A DNA stretch of 64,000 bases, taken from contig OY783198.1 of NCBI GenBank assembly GCA_963678675.1, forward strand, positions 19,020,684-19,084,683. Reading direction: 5' to 3'. Shown in pieces: positions 38,825-51,056 of the stretch. The position numbers and the translations under genes are program-made. The notes beneath the pieces were generated by a model. The model was given only the letters and a program-made list of their open reading frames with translations, ran no database searches and was not told the origin of the DNA. Origin of the DNA: Xiphydria camelus. Taxonomy: Eukaryota > Arthropoda > Insecta > Hymenoptera > Xiphydriidae. Position 1 is the first letter of the stretch; each line of letters opens with the position of its first letter.

Positions 38825-40385
38825 CTTTTTTAAAAAGAATCGTAATTTCATTTTACATCGTATTCCGAAAACAGGTTCATCGCATTTTCGTCGATCGGTG
38901 CTCTTGCTTTTCTCACCGGCGCGATCGTCTCACCTCCCGATTGAAAATCCCCTTCTCGGCTGAGCGTGCATAAAGAAGCTGATAATACTATGTGCCGCCG
39001 CGGTTCCCCTGTCGATATCACGAGTTATTGACATTCGCGTGCATGTGTATTGAAAAGACGCGAGTTATATCACCCATATCCGACGTGCATCAAGTTCGCC
39101 CTTATGACATTCGCGATCTAGGTTGAGTGGAATATCGAAAATCGCCGTGGAAGAGGGAATTGTTGGTCGGGCGAAAACACGCCGTGTAAATACCGTATGT
39201 TCGATTGGATTTCGCTCGCAGCGTTAATACTTTTATAAAGCTTTGTGGGGATTCGAGGTAATCTATTTATTTGCAGTAGACTTTTCAAACTCGTACACGC
39301 GGCGGGTGACTACGCACGAGCGTAGCCTGACACGCTCCGGCGATATCGTATCGAATGAGATTTTCCCAGCAGATATTGGAAAATTGTCCGCCGACCTTTC
39401 AGTTATTCGAAATTCTCCTTCCTCGCGTTTAGCTCTACGTACTATTACTAACGATATACGCGCGGTACGCAATTTGCAGGGAACAAAGTAACCACCATGC
39501 AATGTTATTTTATTCAAAACAAAATTTATTACAACTAATTCAGTTCAGTTGCAGCTCTCCTTGACAAAGTCGCCCTCGAGAGAAAAATAAATATCGGATG
39601 AAACGTCTACCTATACGCGGGCGTTAGTATGTAACGTGTGAAGCGCACGAGCGATACGTGCATTATGAAAATAAATACCTCTATCTACAAATAAATACAT
39701 TAACTAATTAACATTTGCGGTATAAAGACATGCGAAATATAAATAAACAAACTCTATAAACAATAATAACGTCCGTTTTCGCGAACTCACGTCTAAATAC
39801 ACCTGTCCGTATAAGCGCGATCGCGCGCATTTGAACAGTACTTATGTATGTATTATCACACGCCGGCAAAATGATCATCACTGAACGTAAATAAGGTCGA
39901 TTCGCACGGGCGTTTTGTATTTTTTCTGTCCTATCATCTAACATCGATGTGTACGCACATAGTTTCTAAGCATCATCATTATTAATAATATGTTCTTTCA
40001 ATCTGGATTCTCAGGAATGAAAAGTCTCGCCGGAAGGAAGAAACGGGAAGGAATGGCAAGAGGCTGGGGAGAACTTACGGTCTACAACACGGTTCATTTC
40101 ACGGGGATCCCAAAGATCGTATCCCGTGCAACGCGCTACAAGAATTATCCGATCCGTCTTTGGAAGGTCCTCCGAATTGGAAAAAATCACAAGGTATAAT
40201 ACTGCTTCGTTTTGTCTTCCCTGGGTCTCGAAAGCCAGAAAGTAGAGGAGCGCTTCTAAGCGCACCTTTTCGTATTCTGAGCTATGAAGTTTGCTTGCCG
40301 AAGCGGTATAGTGTGGAATGTTTATTTTACGATCTACCGTTTAACATTAATCGGATATCCGGTCGAATGCAACCCGTTGCACCGA

Positions 40386-40454
40386 GAGATAAATATATAT
40401 CTATATATATATATATAAAGAGAGAGGGAGAGAGAGGAGAGAGAGAGAGAGATT
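40386..40454. repeat. AT then GA microsatellite
   Basis: An AT-dinucleotide run is followed immediately by GAGAGAGG/GAGA repeats. Confidence 0.85.
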
Positions 40455-40627
40455 GAGAGCAAACGAGGGAAACGAGAGAATGAGGAGAGAAATACTACGA
40501 AAATCTCATCGACTCATCAACGTTCAGTCGTCAACATTAAAAACCGTACTGAGTGAATAGGTACACGGAAAAAGCGAAGCTGTTGATTTCGGGTTTCGGG
40601 CTTCTTTCCTCGGGTTTCGATGAACAG

Positions 40628-40654
40628 TTACAATAGTTGCAGTTCACCAGTCAT
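40628..40654 (-). CDS. Dh44: Candidate terminal coding exon of Dh44
   Basis: A strong acceptor (CCTTTCTTTCTCTGGCATTGCAG) precedes a short in-phase frame, MTGELQLL then TAA. It would join in phase 0 to the exon ending at 41152. A competing acceptor about 110 nt upstream on the minus strand (GTGTACTTTCAG followed directly by TAA) would end the protein at once. Transcript data are needed to choose. Confidence 0.35.
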   Translation of the reverse strand: MTGELQLL

Positions 40655-41151
40655 CTGCAATGCCAGAGAAAGAAAGGATTACGAACAGGTGAAAGAAGTT
40701 TTCTTGGATTCAATGGAATAATTTAAAGGCCGCTGGCGCGATCTTACTGAAAGTACACAAATAATTCTAATACAGCTTCAAATTGTTAGCCGTCAGGCAA
40801 ATTTGTAGAGGATTTGAAATAAAAAAAACCCGCTCGCTAGGGGCCTGGTAATAATTAAATACGACCGATTTATTCTTATAAGGCCTTAGCTTTATTTGTT
40901 ATATTTTATATTTTTATCACTATTGTCATTATCTGCACTTTTCGGACTATGTAAAGGCCGCCGAGCTACACGAAAAATAAATAAATAAAATAAAAAATAA
41001 ATACGATCGATTAAAATTGATTTTGGCGCATAAAAATAAGCAGGGAAAGAGATACTTCGGGACTACTGATTTGTGTCAATTTTGCCAACGTACCAATAAT
41101 GCTAAAAGGTGCCCCTTAAACGACATAGATCAGCAGATATGAGATTCTTAC

Positions 41152-43303
41152 CCTCCGCGCCTGACCTTGATCCTGAGCTTCCCGAACCGTAGGATCTCCC
41201 CCGCTGTACCAACTCTGCGTTCTCTCGACATTTCTGTCGACACCGGAGAGTGGTTGCGACTCGTCGATTCGTTGCTCACTCGGATACATGCGGTAGATGC
41301 TGTAGTCAACGTTGTCCTTAAAATTCGAAGTCCTCGTTTCCTCGGAGTCCGAACTGGATCGCTTGCCAATGTTGTCCAGGAGTCGTCGGTTAGCATCTAC
41401 CTGCCTCTGATCCTGTCGCATCTTTTTACGCGCCAGCTCCAGTATCACTCGCTCTCTCAGGACGTCTAGAGGATTCACAATCGATAAGGATCCGATCCTC
41501 TTAGGACGGGTTATTGCTACGTCACGGCTGCTACTCGAGTCGAATGGTTCGTTCTGAAAGAAGATGCGATAACGAGATTTTAATTCAATATTTTATAGAA
41601 TTTCGGATCAAAAATTGAGAGTAGGGTGGTGCAATTGTGAACACCGGCATGTGCGAATTCAACTGCAATTATATTTGTTTGCTTATATACTTTTTGTGAT
41701 TACTTTTCAATCAAGAAGCAAGTTCAGAGTAACTTAGAGAGATGATATACTGTTTTAGAAAGAAAAAAAGCTTCGTCTCGACATTGAAAATGTAGTTACT
41801 TTAAGGGCTTTCAAAATCTGGGTTAATTGAATACACATATAAAAAGCGAGGAAAATCGAAACTAATTTTCAGTTCAACTCGAATAATAGACTAAAAGACG
41901 ATAGAACCATAACGATAGAAATGGCAGTTGAAAGGAGTATCAAGAAGAACTATTCTTTCGATAAAATGTCTCAAGTTTAAGAGAAAGAATGGACGTCTTA
42001 CAGAGAACTATAAAGCGCTCTTTTTTGAATTCACTTAGCGAGGTAAATTCCATTTTATGGAAGAACTGTAAATGAAATTTAACTAGATAAAAGTAATCGA
42101 GCCTCTGAAGATTCCGAACGCAATTGCACCAGGACTTTAACATCGGTTGCCTTGTATCAGGCGCTTTGCGTCTTCCGAAATCATTTTCAGTGAACGTCAA
42201 TATCTTCTTTTAAGATGAGACTTTTATATAATCGTATTATACATATTTTTTCTAGCTAAGATATTTATTCTAACGGCATTGCTTCTCATCTTTCTCAATA
42301 ATTATGTCGATTATCGTGCTCATTTAATCGTGCAGCATACGCTAAAATGAATGTCGATAAGCGCATTTTATTGGCTCAACAAATCCTTGGATACGAGGTG
42401 TTTGTTGTATAGTAAGATAAAATAATGTCCACGCTATCTCGAGACCTGGGAAAATACAAGAAAGCATTCGGTGCCGTCGTTCCCGTTTCATTTGTATCAG
42501 GGAAGGAAAATGTGTCTACCTTATATTGGAACTGATTGTCTAGAAACTCTCGTGTGTACATCCGTATACCTACGTACGCTTGTATACCGAACGCATGGGT
42601 GTAGGTGTACGCGTCTTTTTAGGGTAGAGGATACACGTAACATCACTATGTATCCTTTATCCTTAGGGACGACGCCTATCAACGTAATCGGCTTAGGCGG
42701 TTTTCTCAGATTATTTACGTTCTCCTCGTGTTGCAGGTCCACCGTGCATTTCGAGCTAATGGATTTAGTTGTGCCTGCGTTATGATTTCTTTTTGCGATG
42801 GAAGTATCAAAGTACTTATTACGCACAAATTCCAGAACGATCTTTTACTTCTACTTTTTAAAAGGCTCACGATGGCCTCCGTTTTCGCAATTATAATCCT
42901 CGCGCCGAATTAAAAAAAACCGTCCGTCTTACAGACTGGAGTTACGGGTGGTTGCAGTTTAATTAGCAAATGTCCCGTGTATCCAGTTCTAATTAGAACT
43001 CGGTAAGTAGAGTGTCTCGCTCTACCAACTACGTACTTATGGAAATGAATTCTACGGAAAAGAGCAACGATAAAAAAAAAGTGAGACTACCTACACACAG
43101 TTTTTCAGGTTCTCGAGTTTATTATACATATCTATAGCGTCGATAATACGTACCTCCAATTCAGGAATCTGATTGAAGAGCAGCGAGAATCTCGGACGTT
43201 CGCCCGATTCGAGTGCTCTTCTGCGGTACATCGAGTAGGACAGCGGCGTGGACTGTGCGAAAGTGATTAAGGCCGTCGTGACCAAAGCGCTAATAAGGAT
43301 CAT
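41152..43303 (-). CDS. Dh44: Diuretic hormone 44 (CRF-like) precursor
   Basis: It encodes a secreted neuropeptide of the corticotropin-releasing-factor family that stimulates Malpighian tubule fluid secretion through GPCRs and cAMP. Two supported coding exons, 43303-43154 and 41553-41152, give 184 residues. The first ([18 protein letters not shown]) is a signal peptide; its acceptor at 43336 leaves 33 nt of 5' UTR in the exon. In the second, a KR site at 68-69 precedes a 43-residue peptide (70-112) starting [17 protein letters not shown] and ending in NI. This is followed by GKR, so the product is C-terminally amidated. A spacer rich in Ser, Asp and Glu follows. The exon ends at a GTAAGA donor; reading through it gives a stop after 11 more residues. 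No Met precedes the chosen start within the exon. Confidence 0.93.
41368..41496 (-). other. Mature DH44 peptide coding region
   Basis: These 43 codons lie between Lys-Arg and Gly-Lys-Arg. The core [15 protein letters not shown] then [18 protein letters not shown] matches the family pattern of DVLRxRxLLELARR and a conserved helical half. The predicted mass form is an amide on the final Ile. Confidence 0.9.
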
Positions 43304-43583
43304 CTTGCAAGGAGCTGCGAGCAAAGTCGACTTCGTCTGAAAAACAATATTACAGCGATATTTGTATCAGTCGTAATTAGAATTCCTTTTGAAAGACTAG
43401 CGGGCCCGTGCGGAAATTCCGTAGACGACAGAAGATTGCGAACGTACCTAAATGCAAAAAATATGAAATGATTGTAGATCATGCGTTATCTTTGCCAAAA
43501 GTAAATGTTTACTTTGATTTTTAAACAAACAATACAATGTACAAGTGTAAATTAATAAAAGCGGAGAACTCAATCTTTAAAAT

Positions 43584-44438
43584 GGTCCCTATTGAAAAGA
43601 TCCCATATAGATTCCCATAGATAATTTCTATGGGAATCTGATGTTCTTCAGACATGCAATTCCAGATATCCATTAAAAAAGTTTGAGAAGGACGAATGGG
43701 AATGCATTGGATTCTATGTGTATCTGAGACGATGAATAAGGATTCACCGAATTTTATATGTATCCGTAAAAACAAGTGGAATCCCATAAAGATAACACGT
43801 TGACTGCCACCGATATTTTTCAAAAATAATCCCCATAGGCCGATGATAAATAATTATTTATTTTGACTTAGAAAACGCAACAATTCGTGTGGATTTCATT
43901 TTCGGCCAAAAAATTTCCGAAAAAATTAAAAAAAATAAAGTTAATGAAAACTGCAATTTTTCGATTTTTATTCCGACTACAGGCATCAGTTTGCAAAAAA
44001 TTCCCGAAACATCCATTATACTATAGTTCTCCTGAGCCATATTGATCCCTTCCCATAGCAAAATACAGTCAAATATGAATCAACGGTCTGGAAGGCGTCC
44101 TTTATCTGCGTTGGTCCCATGGGACCAACGCGCTGCCGGTTTAGGTACTTTACTTGTTGGTCCCATGGGACCATCATGGCAGTCAACGTGATAATAAAGA
44201 CCTGCACACGCCGTTCTATTTGTAATTACTAATAGAACCTTATAAGATTTTATTTGTTTCAACAGATACACATAGAATCCAATACATTCCCATTCATCTT
44301 TCTCATATTTTTATGAGAGGGTGTCTGGAATTGCTGTGTCGAAAGCACATTAAATTCCCATGGAAATTATATGGGGATTTTTTACAAGTTTTCTATGAGA
44401 ATGCATGAGAATCTATGATACTTTTTCAATAGGGGTGC
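43584..44438. repeat. Large inverted-repeat element, filled
   Basis: The left end GGTCCCTATTGAAAAGATCC pairs with the right end CTTTTTCAATAGGGGTGCC. Longer matching arms follow, such as AATGGGAATGCATTGGATTCTATGTGTATCTG on the left and its complement near 44260-44300. The centre carries another element (43796-44190). No transposase frame is seen. Confidence 0.75.
43796..44190. repeat. Nested MITE with CACGTTGACTGCCA ends
   Basis: The left end CACGTTGACTGCCACCGAT pairs with the right end ATCATGGCAGTCAACGTG. It is flanked on both sides by ATAA (43792-43795 and 44191-44194), a likely target-site duplication. Two copies of the palindrome TGGTCCCATGGGACCA lie near 44115 and 44160. No protein is encoded. 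Confidence 0.8.
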
Positions 44439-45582
44439 CTATTTCATTTATCGTTTTTAGTTTCGTATAGAAGGAGAAAGAAATTATATCACGAAAAAAT
44501 CACCTTAAATAATATATAAGATGCTTTGAGTATCTTTTAAGAGCTACGACTAACGGTAAATATCTCACAGCGCAATTCATAAACGACCGAAAAGAGAACG
44601 TTGAACTTTGAATACTCGAAATATAATAATTTGGGCGGGATCGAACACCACAATATTTACATGCATACACAGCTTCGCGTCCGATCCACAATTTCTCCAG
44701 TCGTATCTCTCGCGATAAATCCGATCGCATCGGGAAACAAATCCCCTGCTTTCGCAAGTACGTGTGCAATATGTATATACACATATGATCCTTCGACATC
44801 TCTCCCCCCGAGAACCACATTGACGTCATTCCAGGAGTCACCGCAGTATTTTTCCTTCGGTCAGACCTTCTTTTCATTTCGGTTTTTCTCTCGCTTGAGA
44901 AAAAGAGAAAGAATTCGCACGATTCTTCGACGTCGATCAATTTTTCGTGAGAGTCCTAATTCGTTCGCGTCGATCGCTCGTGGTCCGAGGTGTGCGAAGG
45001 GAGAAAAGAGATCGAAGGCGAAAGTGGAAGTGAGATAGAGCGAGGAAAACGAAGACTGACCGCTGATTTGGCAAACTCGACGATTATTGCGATCGTGAAA
45101 AATGAATGGTCGATAAGTTGCCGTCAATCTTTGATCGATGGTCTCATCGTCCATTCAACGAAATTCCAGGGGCAGCATAAAACGCGATACACGTGGTGGT
45201 AGACACGCACGTCCTCGCTCACACGAAACATCGTCGTACACCTATTCCGGTTCGATATGGAACGTATCATAAAGTCGTCTCTTATTGTATAACATGTATA
45301 TGTATATCGCGTTGTATCATCCCCCGCAACACCATTTCCGCGAGACGTTCGCTATCAAATAATAAAAGCTACGTGCGTTCGAGTGATAAGGTCAGCACCT
45401 GCAGTTTTGTAGAATGAAATCGGACGATTATCGAGAAAAAACATGTTATCGAACGATCATTTACACACAAATACAAGTCGGCGATGATCAAACGCGGACA
45501 ATTTAATGAGCTACAAACTGGAAGGAGAGTCTGCGCGAATAATATCGTTCGCCTGGCAATACCAAATATCGCAGGAATAGCG

Positions 45583-45757
45583 CACTGTACACAAATTTTT
45601 TATTTTCAATATATTTTTATATAAAGCTTTTTTCCAATCCATGATATTATATTTCCTTATGAAATTACCCGTATATATTTCATAATGGAGTATATTAATT
45701 TTCATAATCACGTATCGGATAAAAACTGTATATAAAATTCTATTAAAATTTGTTTAC
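45583..45757. repeat. Family A MITE, uninterrupted copy
   Basis: It starts CACTGTACACAAATTTTTTATT and carries the inverted arms CTTATGAAATTACCCGTATA and ATTTCATAATGGAGTATATT, then TTTTCATAATCACGTAT. These match the arms of the filled copy at 1435-1893 but are joined by only about a dozen bases. Confidence 0.65.
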
Positions 45758-46557
45758 GATGCGAGAAAATATTGACGATAACCGTTTTATTGCTGCATTT
45801 CGAGCTGCAATTACTCTGCTATGGCAATTTTAATGTCACTTGATGTTCCGTTGCGGGAAAGAGCATAGTGGCTGAAATTGATCAACGTATCACCCTTTTC
45901 GCAGATTCGCAAATCCCAGAAGAATTCCCTTTCGGTGTATGATCCTTGATCGTGGTTCGGATATCTCAGAGTAGATGAAGATTGGGCCGAGCAAACGTTC
46001 CCCCATTGACGCGCTACCGAATACCCGGCGTGGGAATGACGTTATTCAAATGGCGCAGCTGCCTTAGATTTCGAATTCTCGAAACCCCCGCGAGAAATTC
46101 ATCTCGTCCCGCCCATTTAACTCTGCGAGTTTATCGTACGTACACGTTTGTATCCGTATAATCATAAGTAATCTCGATCCGTCCATCCATCATCCGGCTC
46201 TCCTCCCGTCGAGATGCTCTCGACGTGCGTCGGCCAGGTAAGGAGCGAGCGACGTGTGTTTGCCTCGGCGCGATTAGGTGTGCGCGAGACGCGAAGGGGA
46301 TGTTCGGGACTTGTCGACGGCGGGTAGAGGGCGAAGGCGAAGAAGGGCGAAGCCACTGCCGCGAGGAGTAATTCGCAGCCGTCGACGCGTTGCCTCCCGC
46401 CGAGGGCTTTTTATGGTTTCTCGTTATCGTCTTCGTTCGTTAACGATACGTTTAAAATGCGTTGTCGACGTTTTGACGTCGTTTTCAATGAGATTGGTGT
46501 GAAATCGTGAGCTATAAATGTTTCGCGTGATATTTTCATATGTATGGAAAATATCGT

Positions 46558-46759
46558 GTACGGAAAAAAATTAATCATAGCATTTACAAAGTGTGTGGTC
46601 AATTTCGAAACAAGGCCGATTTATTAACCGACTTCAAAAAAAGGAGGAGGTTCTTGATTCGACACGTATGTTTTTGTTTGTCGTTATACGATAACTACAA
46701 TTTTTCCTGAAATTTACCACGAACTTAATAAATGCTACGATTTATTTTTCTCCGCATAC
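46558..46759. repeat. GTACGGAAAAAAA-ended MITE
   Basis: The left end GTACGGAAAAAAATTAATCATAGCATTTA pairs with TAAATGCTACGATTTATTTTTCTCCGCATAC at the right. The centre has CAAGGCCGATTTATT and CGATAACTACAATTTTT, related to the element at 53616-53828. Confidence 0.65.
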
Positions 46760-48854
46760 GCGCGAAATCACTGGCAATCTTTTTCCCGCATCAACACTCC
46801 ATTTCCTAATAGTGTTACGAGTATATCGTAACAACAAATCTCGATTCGTACAAGAGTTCCTTCGAAGAAATCGTAAAGTCGTTCAAAATAAATACGCAAG
46901 TTATACGCGACCAGTCGAACGCGAATTTATCGACGTGCGCAATTGAATTACAAGACGATTAGTAAATTGAATCAAATATCCCTTCGTCCGTTGCGTGGCA
47001 TTCCGCACACTGCGATAATCGCCGACGGGAAGAGTGCACGAATTCCCCTGCGGCCGAAACGAAACGCGAGATGAATTCTCCCCGGTCTGCGGGGGAGACG
47101 TTCGCCCCGACGATCGTACCCGCCGAATTCATTTAAAATCGCTTAATCACTCCCGGCAGTCCGCACGTTCTTTTCCGCCGCGCCATTAAAAAGGGCTTCT
47201 GGCCACGCGGTCTCCGGGGACAATTCTTCCAGCCGCGGTCCTGCTCCGCGGGACAGCTGCGTTATCCCGCGCCCGGCGCGCGCGAAATCCGGAAGGGACG
47301 CGAACCCGAAGACAGGTGGACGGGGCGCGGCCGATGCGGAATTAATTAATGGATCCCACGCGGAGACGGGACCACGCTCGGTGTAACGACGGAAAATTGT
47401 AAGCCCCCTTGGCTCCGCGAGAGAAAAAAAAGCGTCAAACACGTTTAATTAGAGGAAAACGGTGAGATTCGAGACGAATAAAAAGAAGAAAAGAACGGAA
47501 GAGGTGCGCGCGCGAATTACGAGCAAAGCCCTCACCGCGAGAGCGGCCTCAAATTCGAATGAAATTCAAAACGATTCCACCGAATAACTGTAACCGGACA
47601 CAACTCTGCGAAAGACTACCCCATCCGTCACGGCGCGTCTCTCGCGCGCTCTTTTTTTTTCTCCGTCGGCTCTTTACGCGGAATTATAAACGCGCGCGTA
47701 ATACCGCGCGATCGCGCGATAAAGTAATTATTTCATAAACCGCGTTATAAATCAAAGAGGCTTAGCGCCGCGACGCTGGTTGACGTATTACTCGCGTGCA
47801 GGGGCTGTATCCCCCTCGGCGGCTCGTTACACACGCACGCGTGCGCGCGCGGGGCTCCGCGCTATCGAGAATTCCGAGAGAATACGGAAACGCGCCTATG
47901 TGGATACGCCGTCCGCTTCTTGGCGCGTTGTGTCTACATTGTATACATATGTATACGCGCGCGGCGTTACGTGTTTTTGGCGCACCGCGGGCGCCGCCGC
48001 GTCTTACGGCGGGACGAAGTTCAAGATCAAATACGTACGCGCGCAACGAATTTCTCACGCTCCGCTTCAGACTTTGCGAACTCGAAACTCAATTACCATC
48101 CCGCCGACGTCGACGCGCGGCCTGTCGCGGTCGTCGAGCTGCGAAGCAACAGGCGTGTGGAAGCGTTTACACCACCACCGGCGCTTCTGTACGCCGCGAT
48201 GGACGAATCGATTCGCCCGAATAACTGTTTTCCCGCTCGCGCAACGCGAGACGTGCGAAGATTGATATCGCCTCCGCGGTGATTTCCGAGCCCGCGGCGA
48301 GCGGACTCTGCTTGCGCGCCCCGGAGGGAGGGTTTTCGGCGCGTTGCCGACTCGAATCCATTAATGATCTGCGCGTAGTGGCCGCTCGGCGAGAGAGAAA
48401 CGGACGGAGAAATTCCTCTTCATCTTCGTTGATCCCACTCAATTAAGGTGCATTAGCGATGCGTTCTGGCGTGGCGTTATCCGGCAACCTCCCCCACACC
48501 GCCGATTCGGCCTACATACTAAACAAGAGCCGTAGGCGTTAGCGCTACGCGGCCTACTGAACGCTGATGATGCTCGGCGGATGGGTACTCTCGGCCGGGT
48601 GTATTATGTTCGCTGTAAGTATCGACGTTACGCGGTGCTCGCGCGCTTGTCGTTCCGCTAGCTCTGTCGGGTGGTTGTTTTCTCGTAGCCCCCTCCCCCC
48701 TGGTGGAAGCAGTTTTAATTACTCGTCCGATTTTTTATGATGGATCTTCGAATAATTGTCGTGGGAATTTAATTCGGATATGTGTGTTCCTGATTTTTTA
48801 AGGCTAGAGAATATTTATAAATACTGAAAAATTCGGTTTTAGTACTATTTTTCT
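46760..48854. other. CpG-rich stretch without a supported gene
   Basis: Very GC-rich with long overlapping open frames on both strands (47.8-48.3 kb) that show no domain. It could include a promoter but no exon is supported. Confidence 0.45.
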
Positions 48855-49395
48855 TATTGCAGATTCGAAAAATTTGGACAAAATTATTTACCCCGCATTT
48901 TTTATTTTTCATTTTCCCTCTCATTTAAGCTGGGGAAAGATATTTAAAGATACAGCGCTACGTCATCCTAGGTGGAAAAATTCGATATATTTTGTATATG
49001 ATCCGTATGTGGTTTTGGTCATATATGGATTATATATGATTTCTATATTTACCATATAAGGACCCTATATAGGCTTTTAAATGATTGTATGATCCATATA
49101 TAGTCTGTATATAGTTAATATAGAATTCATATATAATCCATATACATACGACCAAAACCACAAATGAATCATACAGAACTTTTCCACCTGAGATAGTCTA
49201 GTAAGACAATCTCCCTCATACTCATTGCTTTGCATAAGTGCGTCTTTCTGCCATTTCGATGACGTCACAATCTCGTAGCGAGAGACGCACTTATAATTTT
49301 GCGAAAAATTATTTTGTCGGACCGTTTCTTTTTCGTTTGTTACTGAATACGTATACGGATTACAAATTTGATTGAAAAATATGAATATTTTTATA
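48855..49395. repeat. Dispersed repeat F, filled copy
   Basis: It starts GATTCGAAAAATTTGGACAAAATTATTTACCCCGC and ends near TTGAAAAATATGAATATTTTTATATG. It matches 55490-55805 over both halves, but a family B element (48967-49192) lies in the middle. Confidence 0.7.
48967..49192. repeat. Family B MITE, complete copy
   Basis: The ends are CCTAGGTGGAAAAATTC and GAACTTTTCCACCTGAG. Inside are GATCCGTATGTGGTTTTGGTCATATATGG, CATATAAGGACC and the complementary right half with CGACCAAAACCACAAATG. This is the most intact copy in the window. Confidence 0.8.
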
Positions 49396-51056
49396 TGTTA
49401 AGACTGAATTACAAGAAAGCATTTTCCACGTCAATAAACTCTAAAACTCCTTCTTTCTCTAAAAATTTCGGAAATATCCATTCCGGAAATATCCATCCGA
49501 AGCATTCCAGCTTCGATAAAAAGCGAGCAAAACTAAAGAATTCGCATTGATAATATTCGGAAATATTTTTGAACCGGAACAGATTCCGTTACAGACCCTT
49601 TGCTTTCGCGATTGGAATTTTCCAAATCGTATCTATGCATCGATTTCGCCGAGACGCGGTAGCGTGATTTATCAGCGATCCAGAGTGAAATAGTCGACTC
49701 AACTTTCATGGGTAGTAATCTTATCTCGGATAACGATCTGCAAACAATCGCGTCGCGATCGCCGTTCGAACGGTAAATATCAAATTTGCACCTGCTGTCA
49801 CCGATCGGTTCGCCGCGATATTCGGGGGGCCGCCGATGTCTACCCCGTGGGACTCTACCCGCCCTCGCGGACGTTCAAATCGAATTTCGAAAACGCAATT
49901 TAAGCTTTTACTCGGGTTTCCCGAGCCCTGACGCGTATATCGATGAAATCCCTTCGGGTACCTTTAATCAAATTTCGTCGTCGGTAAGCGAGTGTAATAC
50001 GTGCGCGCCGAAATTGGCTGACTTTTTCGACCTTTTTTCAAATTTATCAACCGTCGGTTCACCGGAGCCCGGAATGTTCAGTCGCACAATACGCGCGGTG
50101 GAAAGCGTCATAGGCGTTCGAATCGGAGCACCTCTCGATGACTGCCGAGCGCCCGCGCTAATCTAATTTCAAACTTTGCCGCAGGTCCGAGATTCCGCCG
50201 GAACAACTTGAACCCTGCAATTCGACGTCAAGCACCCCCTGCGGTGGTGGATGTCAACGCGAACTCGTCCGCGGTAAACGCTGATATCTCATTGTCGGCT
50301 AAAGTCCAACGATGACGTCGATTAAATGTCAGTCGCAACGTACTCGACGAGGTAGGCTTACAATTATTAGGGAGAATATTGTTTGCCCCGGTTATCTTCC
50401 GCGTAGTGGTGATAATAGCTTCAAGTACAGTGCGATGGGTTTTTGGAAGTAGACTTTATAGTTTTCCATTTTCGCGACGGGCTTTTCAATAATTGTACGT
50501 ATTTTTGCGATATTGATAATTCAAAGCACTCATTGATTAATTAATGCCGTTAAAAGGATTCAGATTTGTAATCAAGAATCGATAATTAAAATTGAGAAAA
50601 TGCTTATATTTTAACCGTCGCATCGAAGAGCCAGTAAAGAATGTGTGTTAAAGGCTCGTCGTCCCGACGTGTCGATGCTCTCGCTATCGGTAATTTTATC
50701 GTCGGGAGATCCAATTTCGATTTGCGTTTGAACATTGCATTCGCGAGCTTGTCTGGGGATGGAAATGTTTAGGGATATGTCCTGTCTCAACCCTCTTTTT
50801 ACATTCACCGCAGCGTTTGATCGCTGGAGGGTGAAGAGGGTGGTGAAAAACGCTACCCTCAGTACGTCGCTTCTTCTTGCGAGAACAATTTGCGCCGTAA
50901 TCGTTCCTCGCGTAATTGTTGCCGAGGGAATCTTTTCCAGGTGAAGTTCGTCCGCAGATGTGATTATAACGATACGACCCATTAAAATCGTCCCTTTTTT
51001 CCCTTTTACAAGAAACCCACGATTTTCGAACTCAAGGATGAATTGCTGGCGTATAT
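49396..51056. other. Stretch without a supported gene
   Basis: Moderate GC with scattered open frames, the longest about 126 codons, none with a recognisable motif or convincing splice context. Confidence 0.45.

Larger units (their letters stand above)
38333..40627. other. ebi 3' UTR and Dh44 3' flank
   Basis: The first 0.5 kb is the ebi 3' UTR. The rest lies between converging transcripts and probably includes Dh44 3' UTR sequence; a minus-strand AATAAA is present near 40320-40326. An open minus-strand frame at 40011-40265 with a donor-like GTAAGTTC at about 40077 was considered as a Dh44 exon but not accepted. Confidence 0.45.
43337..46557. other. Upstream of Dh44, no gene supported
   Basis: Dh44 5' UTR exons and the promoter should lie upstream of 43336, but none can be fixed. 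The first kilobase is mostly the nested element at 43584-44438. The rest, about 44.5-46.5 kb, holds short open frames without motifs and the family A copy at 45583. Confidence 0.45.

Noticed and set aside
40011..40265. Minus-strand open frame considered as a Dh44 3' exon
   Set aside because: The acceptor (CCAATTCGGAG) is weak, and a better acceptor lies closer to the hormone exon. The peptide shows no neuropeptide precursor features.
44016..44271. Open frames with repeated GPMGPT
   Set aside because: They arise from the TGGTCCCATGGGACCA palindromes inside the nested repeat element, not from a gene.
47780..48282. Several long overlapping frames on both strands
   Set aside because: CpG-rich DNA with frames open in most phases and no family motif; not distinguishable from chance.
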